Source of the DNA: Nocardioides sp. WS12
Lineage (GTDB): Bacteria; Actinomycetota; Actinomycetes; Propionibacteriales; Nocardioidaceae
DNA length: 64,000 nucleotides
Direction of reading: 5' to 3'
Assembly (NCBI RefSeq): GCF_014108865.1
Contig: NZ_CP053928.1
Location: 2,976,001 to 3,040,000 of the forward strand
Shown: piece after piece, positions 44,050 through 52,484 of the stretch
Numbering within the stretch: position 1 is the first letter of the stretch
Layout of the letters: each line of letters begins with the position of its first letter
The notes under the pieces: generated by a model
Told to the model about the DNA's origin: nothing
Seen by the model: only the letters and a program-made list of their open reading frames with translations
The model's database searches: none
Position numbers and translations under genes: made by a program

Positions 44050-44646
44050 ATGTCCACCGATGTCGGCCCCGACAGGCGCGAGCGCATCCTGCAGGCCGCG
44101 TCGCGCCACTTCGCCAGCACTGACTACGACAAGGTGTCGACGGTGGCGATCGCCGTCGAGGCGGACGTCAACCGGGGCTGGATCTATCACGAGTTCGGTT
44201 CGAAGAGGGACCTCTACCTCGCCGTCCTGAACCGGACCGTGCTCACGCCGACCCTGCCGATGATGACGGGCATCCTGGATTCCCCGGACCTCCGCTCGTC
44301 GATCGCCGTGGTGATCGACGACTGGCTGAAGAGGATCGAGGCCAACCGCGATTCCTACCTGGCGCTGCAGCCGGTCCATGCCGGATCGCACAGCGATCCC
44401 GTCATTCGCGGCATCCTTCGCGAGATGAACGAAACCACGATCGACACCGTGCTGGCCTCGGTCGTGCGCGACCCGGCACAGGTGATGCCGGCCACCCGTG
44501 CGCTCGTTGCGTGTTTCGGCGAGCTCGCCTGGCAGGCGCTCTGGGAGTGGCTGGAGAGCGGACGTCTGGATCGCGACCGCGTGCACCTCGTGCTCTCCAG
44601 GGCACTCATGCATCTGATCGAACTGGTGCCGGAGGTCGCGCAGTGA
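44050..44646 (+). CDS. TetR-family transcriptional regulator of mce locus 2
   Basis: A 198-residue TetR protein: RRERILQAASRHFA, then the HTH VSTVAIAVEADVNRGWIYHEFGSKRDLYLAV, and a helical ligand-binding C-terminus. The ATG at 44050 is preferred over a GTG two codons upstream. It overlaps the lipoprotein gene by 4 bp and precedes mce locus 2. A shared 12-bp element in front of both this gene and the yrbE gene suggests it represses its own operon and the transporter. The position is comparable to Mce3R-type control of an mce locus, although homology to Mce3R is not claimed. Confidence 0.8.
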   Translation: MSTDVGPDRRERILQAASRHFASTDYDKVSTVAIAVEADVNRGWIYHEFGSKRDLYLAVLNRTVLTPTLPMMTGILDSPDLRSSIAVVIDDWLKRIEANRDSYLALQPVHAGSHSDPVIRGILREMNETTIDTVLASVVRDPAQVMPATRALVACFGELAWQALWEWLESGRLDRDRVHLVLSRALMHLIELVPEVAQ

Positions 44647-45416
44647 CGCGGCAGGCGCGGCCGGTCATGCGGATCGGTGTCGCGCTGGCCGCGGCCATCG
44701 TGGCGGTCTCCGGTCTCGCGGGCTGCGGGAAGGACGATCCGGAACCGGGTCTGTCTGCACCCGAGGATGCCGGAAAGGGGGAGCGCGTCGACATCGACGC
44801 CTTCGTCGACCTGATCGAGGCGAGCTTCGACCAGGACGCCTCCGCCCGGGTTGCGTTCGAGGTGGACGGCCCGTCCCCCCTGAACGGAAGTGGCGTCGTC
44901 GAGTACGTCGACAGCGGGATGAACGTCGACGTCAAGATCGCCGACTGGCAGGTCAAAGGCGGCTGGATCAAGCTGCGCACGGTGGGGGACACCGCCTACA
45001 TGTCGGTCCCGGAGTCGGGTGGGCTCTGGGTCGACATCGGGGCGGAGGACACCGACCTGGCCGGCACGGTGATGCAGGATGCGGACCCGCGCGGGCAGAC
45101 GGACCTGTTGCGCGAGGCGATCACCGAGGTCCGGTTCAGCGGCGAGGACACGGTCGGCGACGTGCCGACGCGGCGCTATCAGGTGGTGGCGGAACCGAAG
45201 GTGAGCGCGACCGAGGGAAGCGACGGCGTCGATGTCACTGAATTCTGGTTCGACGAAGCCGGTCGGATCGTTCGCCGCTCCAACGACCTCGACACCGGCG
45301 GTGCCCAGTTCACCTGGCTCGATTGGGATGCGGCGGTCGAGATCGAGCCGCCCCCGGCCCGGCAGTTGATCACGCTGGACAAGCTCGAGCAGTTGCGGCG
45401 CCAGCAGGGCAAGTGA
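44643..45416 (+). CDS. LppX/LprG-like lipid-binding lipoprotein
   Basis: A 257-residue (or 249 if started at ATG 44667) exported lipoprotein. It has a basic start, a hydrophobic segment and a lipobox SGLAGC. The mature part (FVDLIEASFDQDASARVAFEVDG, VDSGMNVDVKIADW, GVDVTEFWFDEAGRIV) matches the LppX/LprAFG family, whose beta-structure encloses a cavity for long-chain lipids. The GTG at 44643 overlaps the TetR stop by 4 bp. Placement just ahead of mce locus 2 suggests it hands lipids to, or takes them from, that transporter. Confidence 0.75.
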   Translation: MTRQARPVMRIGVALAAAIVAVSGLAGCGKDDPEPGLSAPEDAGKGERVDIDAFVDLIEASFDQDASARVAFEVDGPSPLNGSGVVEYVDSGMNVDVKIADWQVKGGWIKLRTVGDTAYMSVPESGGLWVDIGAEDTDLAGTVMQDADPRGQTDLLREAITEVRFSGEDTVGDVPTRRYQVVAEPKVSATEGSDGVDVTEFWFDEAGRIVRRSNDLDTGGAQFTWLDWDAAVEIEPPPARQLITLDKLEQLRRQQGK

Positions 45417-45509
45417 CGTCTCGGTGACTTCCCCGGCGGATCGCCGTCCGTGGGATTTTTTGGTGAGACCGGTCACAGGCGGTCCCGCGTCGGCTATGGT
45501 CCTGTCCTG

Positions 45510-45529
45510 GTCTTAGCATCTGTTAAGAC
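45510..45529 (+). promoter_or_regulatory. Operator-like inverted repeat before mce locus 2
   Basis: GTCTTA (45510-45515) and TAAGAC (45524-45529) are perfect 6-bp arms with an 8-base spacer, ending 6 bases before the yrbE ATG. The centre TTAGCATCTGTT matches the element upstream of the TetR gene. The site covers a possible TAGCAT -10 box, so binding would block transcription. Confidence 0.55.
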
Positions 45530-45535
45530 GTACTC

Positions 45536-46405
45536 ATGGGGGCGGCCAGTGGCGCGCGAGATCAGGCAGGTGTCGTCGTGACGAGTGCGGTGACGGGCGC
45601 CCGGGACGTGGTCGATTTCCTCGTCGACCACGCGACGACTGGCATCAACACCGCCGGTGAGATCGTCGTGCTTGGCTGGGACTCCACGATCGCCGCGATC
45701 ACCGGCATCCTGGGGCGCACGTTCTCGTGGGACGAGTTCTTCCTCCAGGCCTGGTTCATGGCGCGCGTCTCCCTGCTGCCCACGATCCTGGTCTCCGTGC
45801 CCTTCGGGGTGATCGTGTCGGTCCAGGTCGGTGGAGTCGCCGGCCAGATCGGGGCCAACTCCTTCATCGGCGCCGTCAATGCGATCGGTGTCATGCGCCA
45901 GGCGGCCCCGCTCGTCGCGGCCATCATGATCGCGGGCGTGGTCGGCGCCGCGGTCACGGCCGACCTGGGCGCTCGTACCGTTCGCGAGGAGATCGACGCC
46001 CTGATGGTCATGGGCATCTCGCCGGTCGAGCGACTGGTTGCCCCGCGCCTGGTCGCCGCTGTGCTCGTCGGCGTCTGTCTCAGCGCGGTGGTGGCGACCA
46101 CCGCCATCATGACGGGCTACATCCTCGTCGTGGGTTCGGGCGCCGTCAGCTCCGGCACCTACCTCGGCGCCTTCATCTCGTTCGGACAGACCCTCGACCT
46201 GGTGATGGCAGTCCTCAAGTCCGCGATCTTCGGCTTCATCGCGGTCATGGTCTCCGCCCACAAGGGGCTGAACGCGCGCGGTGGTCCGAAGGGTGTCTCG
46301 GACGCGGTCAACCAGTCCGTGGTGCTCAGCGTGATCCTGCTCGCGCTGGTCAACGTGGGTGTCACGCAGGTCTACGTGATGCTCGTTCCGCAGAGGCTGG
46401 TCTGA
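45536..46405 (+). CDS. YrbE/MlaE-family permease A of mce locus 2
   Basis: A 289-residue YrbE permease with RVSLLPT, the EEIDALMVMGISPVERLVAPR loop and a C-terminal ARGGPKGVSDAVNQSVV segment shared with the YrbE of locus 1 (AKGGPQGVGNAVNQSVV). The N-terminus is about 30 residues longer than in locus 1. It is the first gene of the locus, preceded by an operator-like inverted repeat, and overlaps the next gene by one base. No ribosome-binding site is evident. Confidence 0.87.
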   Translation: MGAASGARDQAGVVVTSAVTGARDVVDFLVDHATTGINTAGEIVVLGWDSTIAAITGILGRTFSWDEFFLQAWFMARVSLLPTILVSVPFGVIVSVQVGGVAGQIGANSFIGAVNAIGVMRQAAPLVAAIMIAGVVGAAVTADLGARTVREEIDALMVMGISPVERLVAPRLVAAVLVGVCLSAVVATTAIMTGYILVVGSGAVSSGTYLGAFISFGQTLDLVMAVLKSAIFGFIAVMVSAHKGLNARGGPKGVSDAVNQSVVLSVILLALVNVGVTQVYVMLVPQRLV

Positions 46406-47280
46406 TGGCCACCGTCACCGGCTTGGGGCGCGGTGGCGTCGGCCGCGTCATCGGGGACCGCGTCGTCGGTGTCGTCGACGGCACGCTCGACATCCTGGCC
46501 CGGCTGGGCTCGTTCGGATTCTTCAGCGCTCGGGTCCTCGCATCCGTCCCGGCCACGCTCAAGCGCTATCCGACGGAGTACCTCCGGCAGCTGACCGACA
46601 TCGCCTGGGGGACCGGTGCGCTCCTGGTCGGCGGGGGCACGATCGGCATCATGGTCCTCCTGTCGGTCGCCGCCGGCACCTCGCTCGGCATCGAGGGCTT
46701 CAGCGGCCTCGAACTGCTGAGCCTCGGTCCGCTCACCGGAGCCATCAACGCCGGCGTCAGCACCCGCGAGCTGGCGCCGCTGATCGCGTCGCTTGCGCTC
46801 GCCTCACAGGTGGGCTGTCGCTTCACCTCGCAGTTGGGCTCGATGAAGCTCCACGAGGAGATCGACGCCCTCGAAGTGATGGCGGTGCCGCCGATCCAGT
46901 ACCTGGTCGCCACCCGCGTGACCGCGACCATGACTGCCATCCTGCCGTTGTACTTCATCGGGCTGATCGGCTCGTGGATCGCATCGAGGTCCGTGGTGAC
47001 GATCCTGTTCGGCCAGTCTGGCGGGACCTATGACCACTACTTCGGACAGTTCCTGTCGAGTCGTGACCTGCTCATCTCGACGGTCAAGATCCTCGTCTTC
47101 ACCCTGATGGTGGCGCTCATCCACTGCTGGTACGGCATGACCGCCCCACCCGGACCGGCCGGCGTCGGTGAGGCGACCGGACGTGCCATCCGGGCCAGCA
47201 TCGTCACCGTGATCCTGATCGACATGCTGTTCACGTTGTTCTTCTACGGCACCGACCCCGGCATCAGGATCTCGGGGTAG
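46405..47280 (+). CDS. YrbE/MlaE-family permease B of mce locus 2
   Basis: A 291-residue YrbE permease with STRELAPLIASLALASQ, EEIDALEVMAVPPIQYLVATR, GGTYDHYFGQFL and a C-terminal GPAGVGEATGRAI. The GGTYDHYF motif is also present in the second YrbE of locus 1. It should pair with the preceding permease. The ATG shares its A with the upstream stop, and MceA follows after 2 bases. Confidence 0.87.
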   Translation: MATVTGLGRGGVGRVIGDRVVGVVDGTLDILARLGSFGFFSARVLASVPATLKRYPTEYLRQLTDIAWGTGALLVGGGTIGIMVLLSVAAGTSLGIEGFSGLELLSLGPLTGAINAGVSTRELAPLIASLALASQVGCRFTSQLGSMKLHEEIDALEVMAVPPIQYLVATRVTATMTAILPLYFIGLIGSWIASRSVVTILFGQSGGTYDHYFGQFLSSRDLLISTVKILVFTLMVALIHCWYGMTAPPGPAGVGEATGRAIRASIVTVILIDMLFTLFFYGTDPGIRISG

Positions 47281-47282
47281 TC

Positions 47283-48332
47283 GTGGCGATCTTTCGTTCC
47301 CACCAGGGAGAGCCGTCCCGGCACGAGCTCGCGCTCCAGGGTGCCGTCGTGCTGGGTGTCATGGTCGCCATGGTGGTCGTGCTGAACCTGAAGCTCAACG
47401 GTTCGTTCTCCGACCGGGTGCCCGTCACCGCCCAGCTCGAGTCCGCCGGCGGCGCCATCCGCGGCGGTGTCGACGTCAAGATGCGCGGCATGGTGGTCGG
47501 CAAGGTGATCTCCGTCGATGGCGATGCCCGGCAGGTGCGCCTCGGGCTGGAGCTCGACAAGGACCAGGTCGACAAGATCCCGGGCGGAGTGCGCGTCCGG
47601 GTCCTTCCCGCTTCGGTGTTCGGGACGTCGTACGTCGACCTCGTCGTGCCCCAGGGCGAGCAGGCCGGCGACCCGATCAAGGCGGACAGCACCATCGTGC
47701 AGGACACCTCAGCGAAGACCCTCGAACTCCAGACGGCACTCGACAGCATCGACACCCTCGTCGACGCGCTCGGCCCGGCCGAGCTCGCGACGGCCCTGCA
47801 CACGCTGTCGACGGTGCTCGACGGGCGCGGAGACGATCTGGGGGTCGCGTTCGACACGCTGAACGACTACACGACCAGGTTCGCGCCCCTGATCCCGCGC
47901 CTTCGTGGGGACCTGCGCCTGCTGGCGGTGAACCTCGATGCCGTGGCCCGCAACGCCCCGGAGCTGCTGGACGCGACAGATGATGCCCTGTTCAGCCTCG
48001 ACAACCTCGTCGATCGGCGCGAGCAGCTCACCACCGTGCTCGACACTGGACTGGCCCTGACACAGGAGGCCAACAAGCTCCTCGTCACCCTCGAGCGCGA
48101 TTACCTCCGCGCGCTGTCGCTGTCGGTGACCCTGGTCGACGCGCTGTACGACGAGCGTGGGGGCCTGCGCGACACGCTGCTGGAGACCGGCACGGTGTCC
48201 AAGAAGCTCTCCTCGGTCCTCGAGGACGGCTACGCACGCGTCGAGGGCTACGTCCAGTTGACCGGTCCGGGCGACTACGCCCGCTCCGACTGCCCGCGCT
48301 ACGGCTCAGCTCGCGGAGGCAACTGTGGTTGA
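47283..48332 (+). CDS. MceA-position protein, mce locus 2
   Basis: A 349-residue Mce protein, GTG start. It has one N-terminal membrane helix (about residues 17-36), an MCE domain with GGVDVKMRGMVVGKV and FGTSYVDLVVP, then a helical region. It ends early with two Cys residues (CPRYGS, GGNCG). It is almost 90 residues shorter than the MceA of locus 1, which has a Pro/Ala-rich tail. Overlaps MceB by 8 bp. Confidence 0.84.
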   Translation: MAIFRSHQGEPSRHELALQGAVVLGVMVAMVVVLNLKLNGSFSDRVPVTAQLESAGGAIRGGVDVKMRGMVVGKVISVDGDARQVRLGLELDKDQVDKIPGGVRVRVLPASVFGTSYVDLVVPQGEQAGDPIKADSTIVQDTSAKTLELQTALDSIDTLVDALGPAELATALHTLSTVLDGRGDDLGVAFDTLNDYTTRFAPLIPRLRGDLRLLAVNLDAVARNAPELLDATDDALFSLDNLVDRREQLTTVLDTGLALTQEANKLLVTLERDYLRALSLSVTLVDALYDERGGLRDTLLETGTVSKKLSSVLEDGYARVEGYVQLTGPGDYARSDCPRYGSARGGNCG

Positions 48333-49359
48333 CGCACCCAAGTTCCGGGTCAAGGCGGTCTACGTCAAGGTGATCGCGTTCTTCGCGATGTCCGCGATGT
48401 TGCTGCTCCTGCTCGCCAACACGATGGCCGACGAGGTCGACGGTGACGTCCGCGAGTACACCGCGGAGTTCGCCAACGTGAGTGGCCTGCGTTCGGGCGA
48501 CGACGTCCGGGTCGCGGGCGTCCAGGTCGGAAAGATCACCGGTATCGAGGTCGACAAGGACACGAAGACCACTGCGCTCGTGCACTTCACCTTGCGCGCC
48601 GACCAGCCGCTCCTGTCGAACTCGACCCTGGTCATGCGCTACCAGAACCTCCTGGGGCAGCGGTACGTCTCGATCGTGCAGCCGGCCGAGCGCGGCTCGG
48701 AGATGGCAGAGGGCGACGGTGTGCCGATCGCTCGCACGAGTCCCGGCTTCGACCTGACCGCCCTGCTCAACGGCTTCCGGCCGTTGTTCGACGTCCTCAA
48801 GCCGGAGGACGTCAACAAGCTCTCCGAGTCGGTCATCAAGGTGCTCCAGGGCGAGGGCGGCACCGTGTCGGACCTCCTCACCCAGACCGCGCAGCTGACC
48901 AACTACCTCGCTGACCGTGACGAGCTCTTCGGTCAGGTGATGGACGGGTTGACCCCGGTGCTCGTCGATCTCGCGGGCCAGGGGGATGAGCTGCGGGGCA
49001 CCATCCGGCAGCTGACGACCTTCATGACCGGTCTCGCCAAGCACCGCAAGGACTTCGGCAGCACCATCGACGACATCTCCCAGCTCCTCGACACCAGCGA
49101 GAGCTTCCTGCGCAACGTCCGGGGGCCGCTGAACGCCGACGTCGAGAAGGCCAAGGCGCTGCTGGACATGTTCGCGTCCGAGAAGGTCCGGTTCGGAGGA
49201 GCCATCGACGGCTTCGGATCGCTCATGGGCACCCTCTCGCGGGTGCTGTCCTACCGGAACGCACTGACCTTCTACTTCTGCGACCTCGATCTCGACCTCG
49301 GCGCCATCTCCGTCAACACCACGGCTCTGCCGGGAACCAACTCGGAGGCGTGTCGATGA
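48325..49359 (+). CDS. MceB-position protein, mce locus 2
   Basis: A 344-residue Mce protein, GTG start. It has an N-terminal helix (about residues 15-32), an MCE domain with GDDVRVAGVQVGKI and LLGQRYVSIVQP, then LLNGFRPLFDVLKPEDVNKLS, which aligns with the MceB of locus 1. The C-terminus has a Cys pair (YFCDLDLD, SEACR). It overlaps MceA by 8 bp and MceC by 4 bp. Confidence 0.85.
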   Translation: MVDAPKFRVKAVYVKVIAFFAMSAMLLLLLANTMADEVDGDVREYTAEFANVSGLRSGDDVRVAGVQVGKITGIEVDKDTKTTALVHFTLRADQPLLSNSTLVMRYQNLLGQRYVSIVQPAERGSEMAEGDGVPIARTSPGFDLTALLNGFRPLFDVLKPEDVNKLSESVIKVLQGEGGTVSDLLTQTAQLTNYLADRDELFGQVMDGLTPVLVDLAGQGDELRGTIRQLTTFMTGLAKHRKDFGSTIDDISQLLDTSESFLRNVRGPLNADVEKAKALLDMFASEKVRFGGAIDGFGSLMGTLSRVLSYRNALTFYFCDLDLDLGAISVNTTALPGTNSEACR

Positions 49360-50330
49360 AGAAGATCTTCAGTCGGGACGAACCCTTCCGGATCGGGATC
49401 GCCGCGTTCGTCGCCCTCGGAATCTTCGGTCTCGTCGTGATCGCCATCAGTGTGGTCCCGTTCGGCGCCCGCACCTATCAAGCCGAGTTCAGCCACACGG
49501 CCGGTCTGCGTGCCACCGAAGGCGTCCAGATCGCGGGCGTCGAGGTCGGTGAGGTGCGCAAGGTGCGCGTCGATGGTGATCACGTGATCGTGGAGTTCAC
49601 GGTGTCCAACGACATCGACCTCGGCTCCCAGACCGAGGCATCGATCAAGGTGGGCACCCTGCTCGGCACCCACTTCCTCGACATCGTCCCCGGCGGGAGC
49701 GGTGAGCTGTCCGCTGACACGATCCCACTCGCCCACACCTCGGTGCCGTTCAACCTCCAGGACGTGATCGACAAGGGCACCGGGGCGGTCGACGAGATCG
49801 ACGCCACGAAGATCAGCGAGGCCCTCAGCGTGGTCGCCGACACCTTGAAGGTGGCCGGACCGCAGCTGGGTCCCGCGTTCGAGGGCGTGGCCCGGATCTC
49901 CGAGATGATCACCGCCCGCGACGAGCAGATCGGCGACCTGTTGGAGGCGTCCCGGCAGATCTCCGACCAGCTCTCGAGCGGGACGGCCGACCTGGTGAAG
50001 CTGATGGAGCAGTCGAACCTGGTCATCGGCGAGCTGGTCCGGCGCCGCGAGGCGATCCGTGACCTGCTGGGCGACATCACTGCGGTGACGGCATCGATCA
50101 ACGGGATCATGGACGACAACGAGACGGACCTGAAGCCGATGCTGCGTGACCTGGACACGGTGGTCAGCGTGTTGGTGAATCGGGACGAGGCGCTGCGCTC
50201 GGCCCTGCACAACCTCGCGGTGACCGCCCGCTACTTCGCCAATGCGACCGGCGACGGACCGTTCGTCAACCTGCTGTTGATCGACCCGTTGCCCGACAAG
50301 GTTCGCTGCGGGCCGGCAGGGGGATGCTGA
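49356..50330 (+). CDS. MceC-position protein, mce locus 2
   Basis: A 324-residue Mce protein with an N-terminal helix (about residues 14-33), an MCE domain with TEGVQIAGVEVGEV and LGTHFLDIVP, and helical segments including GELVRRREAIRDLLGDI. It ends in a short Cys-containing tail (RCGPAGGC). The ATG at 49356 overlaps the MceB stop; a GTG two codons upstream is possible. Confidence 0.85.
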   Translation: MKKIFSRDEPFRIGIAAFVALGIFGLVVIAISVVPFGARTYQAEFSHTAGLRATEGVQIAGVEVGEVRKVRVDGDHVIVEFTVSNDIDLGSQTEASIKVGTLLGTHFLDIVPGGSGELSADTIPLAHTSVPFNLQDVIDKGTGAVDEIDATKISEALSVVADTLKVAGPQLGPAFEGVARISEMITARDEQIGDLLEASRQISDQLSSGTADLVKLMEQSNLVIGELVRRREAIRDLLGDITAVTASINGIMDDNETDLKPMLRDLDTVVSVLVNRDEALRSALHNLAVTARYFANATGDGPFVNLLLIDPLPDKVRCGPAGGC

Positions 50331-50331
50331 A

Positions 50332-51402
50332 ATGAGACGTCTACTCACCTCGGCCCTGGTCGTGCTGACCGCCGTCCCGCTCGCTGGATGTGTGCCGTTC
50401 GGCAGCGAGGACCGTGAGATCACCGTGGTCCTGGCCGACGCCGCTGGTCTCTACGTCGGCAATGACGTCGGTGTCATGGGTGTCCCGGTCGGGACGATCA
50501 CCGCGATCGAGCCGAGTGGCGGCGTCGTCGAGGTGACCCTGGCGGTCACCGACGACGACATCAAGGTCCCTGCCGATGCTGCGGCCGTGGTGGTGTCACG
50601 CTCGGTGGCCACCGACCGTTATGTCGAGCTCACGCCGGCCTACTCCGGAGGTGCGGAGATGGCTTCCGGTGCGACGATCCCGATGGAACGGACCCGGACG
50701 CCCGTCGACTTCGACCGGGTGCTCGGCTCGATTTCGGACCTGGCGGAATCACTGAGCTCGCCGAAGGTCGCCAACGGGCTGCGCGAAATGCTCCAGGTGA
50801 CCGCCGCAGCGTTCAGTGGCAACAGCGACGAGCTGCGGGGAGCTGTCAGCGGGCTCGCCAGTCTGGTGGACACGGTGCACGGCCAGCGCTCGGACATCTT
50901 CGCCACGATGGAGTCGCTCGACACGCTTGCAAGCGGCCTGGTCAGCAACGAGGAGCTGGTGCGCACGTTTGTCGCCAACCTCGGCGGCGCGATCGAGCTG
51001 CTCAACTCCGAGCGGGAAACGATCGCCGATGCCCTCGAGGGTGTGTCGGCGACGGCCGACCGGATCGCCAAGTTCAGCAAGGAGAACAGGGGCACGGTCA
51101 AGGCCAGTCTCACCGACGTGCAGAAGCTCTTCCGCAACATCCTGGCGAGTCGCCGGGACCTGGAGGAGACGATCGAGGTGTTGCCCCTGGCGACACAGAA
51201 CGTCGCCAACACGGCGACACCCTCGGGACACGTCCTGGTCCGCGCCATTCCCACGCAGCTGACACCGCTCGGCCCGCTCTTCGAACAGGTCTGCCAGCTC
51301 CTCGGTCCCGTCTGCAACCTGGCCAGCATCCCGGACCTCTCTGGCATCCTGGACAGCGTCCTGGGTCCGCTGCTCGGCGGCGGCCGCCAGGGAGGCAACT
51401 GA
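50332..51402 (+). CDS. MceD-position protein with lipoprotein signal, mce locus 2
   Basis: A 356-residue Mce protein whose N-terminus is a lipoprotein signal: Arg2-Arg3, a hydrophobic run and the lipobox PLAGC with Cys20. The MCE domain follows (GNDVGVMGVPVGTI, TDRYVELTP), then helices and a C-terminal FEQVCQLLGPVCNL. In the classic mce arrangement only the fifth Mce gene encodes a lipoprotein; here the fourth and fifth both do. The start is 1 base after the MceC stop and the stop shares a base with the MceE start. Confidence 0.85.
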   Translation: MRRLLTSALVVLTAVPLAGCVPFGSEDREITVVLADAAGLYVGNDVGVMGVPVGTITAIEPSGGVVEVTLAVTDDDIKVPADAAAVVVSRSVATDRYVELTPAYSGGAEMASGATIPMERTRTPVDFDRVLGSISDLAESLSSPKVANGLREMLQVTAAAFSGNSDELRGAVSGLASLVDTVHGQRSDIFATMESLDTLASGLVSNEELVRTFVANLGGAIELLNSERETIADALEGVSATADRIAKFSKENRGTVKASLTDVQKLFRNILASRRDLEETIEVLPLATQNVANTATPSGHVLVRAIPTQLTPLGPLFEQVCQLLGPVCNLASIPDLSGILDSVLGPLLGGGRQGGN

Positions 51403-52484
51403 TGAGGCCGGGAGTCATGGCCGGCCCGGGGGGCCGGGTGCTGGCCGTGGTGTCGGTGTTCCTGCTGGTCGTGGGACTGGCGGGATGCTCGACCGGTTAC
51501 AAGGACCTTCCGCTGCCCGGGTCAGCGGTGGGTGGCGAGACCTACCAGGTGTCAGCGGTGTTCGAGCAGGCCCTCAACCTGGCTCAGGGCGCTCAGGTGA
51601 AGGTCAACGGCGTGTCTGTCGGGCGGGTCCAGACGGTGGAGGCCAAGGACTTCAAGGCGCACGTCACGATGGACATCAAGTCGTCCGTCGAGATTCCGGA
51701 CGACTCCTCGGCCCGGCTGCGTTACGACACGCCACTGGGTGAGCTCTTCATCCAGGTCACGCCGGGGAAGTCACCGAGGAACCTCGCCGGCGACGACCAG
51801 TTCCCCGTGGCCAACACGGCCACTGCCCCGTCTGTCGAGGACGCGCTGGCATCGGCGTCGACCCTCATCAACGGTGGTCGTCTGGGCGAGCTGCAGGTGA
51901 TCGCCGAGGAACTCAACGCCGCGTTGGGCGGTCGGGAGGACGAGATCCGGGCCAGTGTCCAGCGGGTGACCGAGTTCCTGCGCCAGGCCAACGCCAGCCG
52001 TGGGGACATCTCCCGTGCCCTCACCGCCTTGCGGTCCGTTTCGGACGTCCTCGCCAAGCGGCAGAGCACGATCAAGCGAGCGCTGCGTGAAGTGGGACCT
52101 GCCGTCGAGACCCTCGGCGAGGACACCGACAAGATCATCGCTCTCCTCGCTGGAGCCAAGGACCTCGCCGCGACTGCCAAGCGTCTCGCGCTCAAGGTCG
52201 ACGACCCGCTCCTCACCATCCTCAGGGACCTCGGGCCGATCGCCGACGCCGTGCTGTCGACCCGCTCGTCGCTCCGCTCGGGCCTGGACAACCTGATCGC
52301 GGTGGCCTCGCAGCTCGAGAAGACGGTGCCCAGCGAAGTGCTGCCGCTGCGCGCCAAGCTCAACCTGACCAAGACCCAGCTCAACCTCCTCGGTTCCATC
52401 GCAAGCGCACCACGCGCAACGGTTCCCGGCGACGCTGGAGCGTCACTGCTTCCGGGTCTCGACCTCCTGGGGGGAAGTCGATGA
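51402..52484 (+). CDS. MceE-position lipoprotein, mce locus 2
   Basis: A 360-residue Mce protein with a lipoprotein signal (hydrophobic VLAVVSVFLLVVG then lipobox GLAGC). The mature start YKDLPLPGSAVGGETYQV parallels NDLPLPGAVSGDDTYRV of the locus 1 MceE, confirming the position. The MCE domain has GAQVKVNGVSVGRV and LGELFIQVTP. Joined to MceD by TGATG and to MceF by a 4-bp overlap. Confidence 0.87.
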   Translation: MRPGVMAGPGGRVLAVVSVFLLVVGLAGCSTGYKDLPLPGSAVGGETYQVSAVFEQALNLAQGAQVKVNGVSVGRVQTVEAKDFKAHVTMDIKSSVEIPDDSSARLRYDTPLGELFIQVTPGKSPRNLAGDDQFPVANTATAPSVEDALASASTLINGGRLGELQVIAEELNAALGGREDEIRASVQRVTEFLRQANASRGDISRALTALRSVSDVLAKRQSTIKRALREVGPAVETLGEDTDKIIALLAGAKDLAATAKRLALKVDDPLLTILRDLGPIADAVLSTRSSLRSGLDNLIAVASQLEKTVPSEVLPLRAKLNLTKTQLNLLGSIASAPRATVPGDAGASLLPGLDLLGGSR

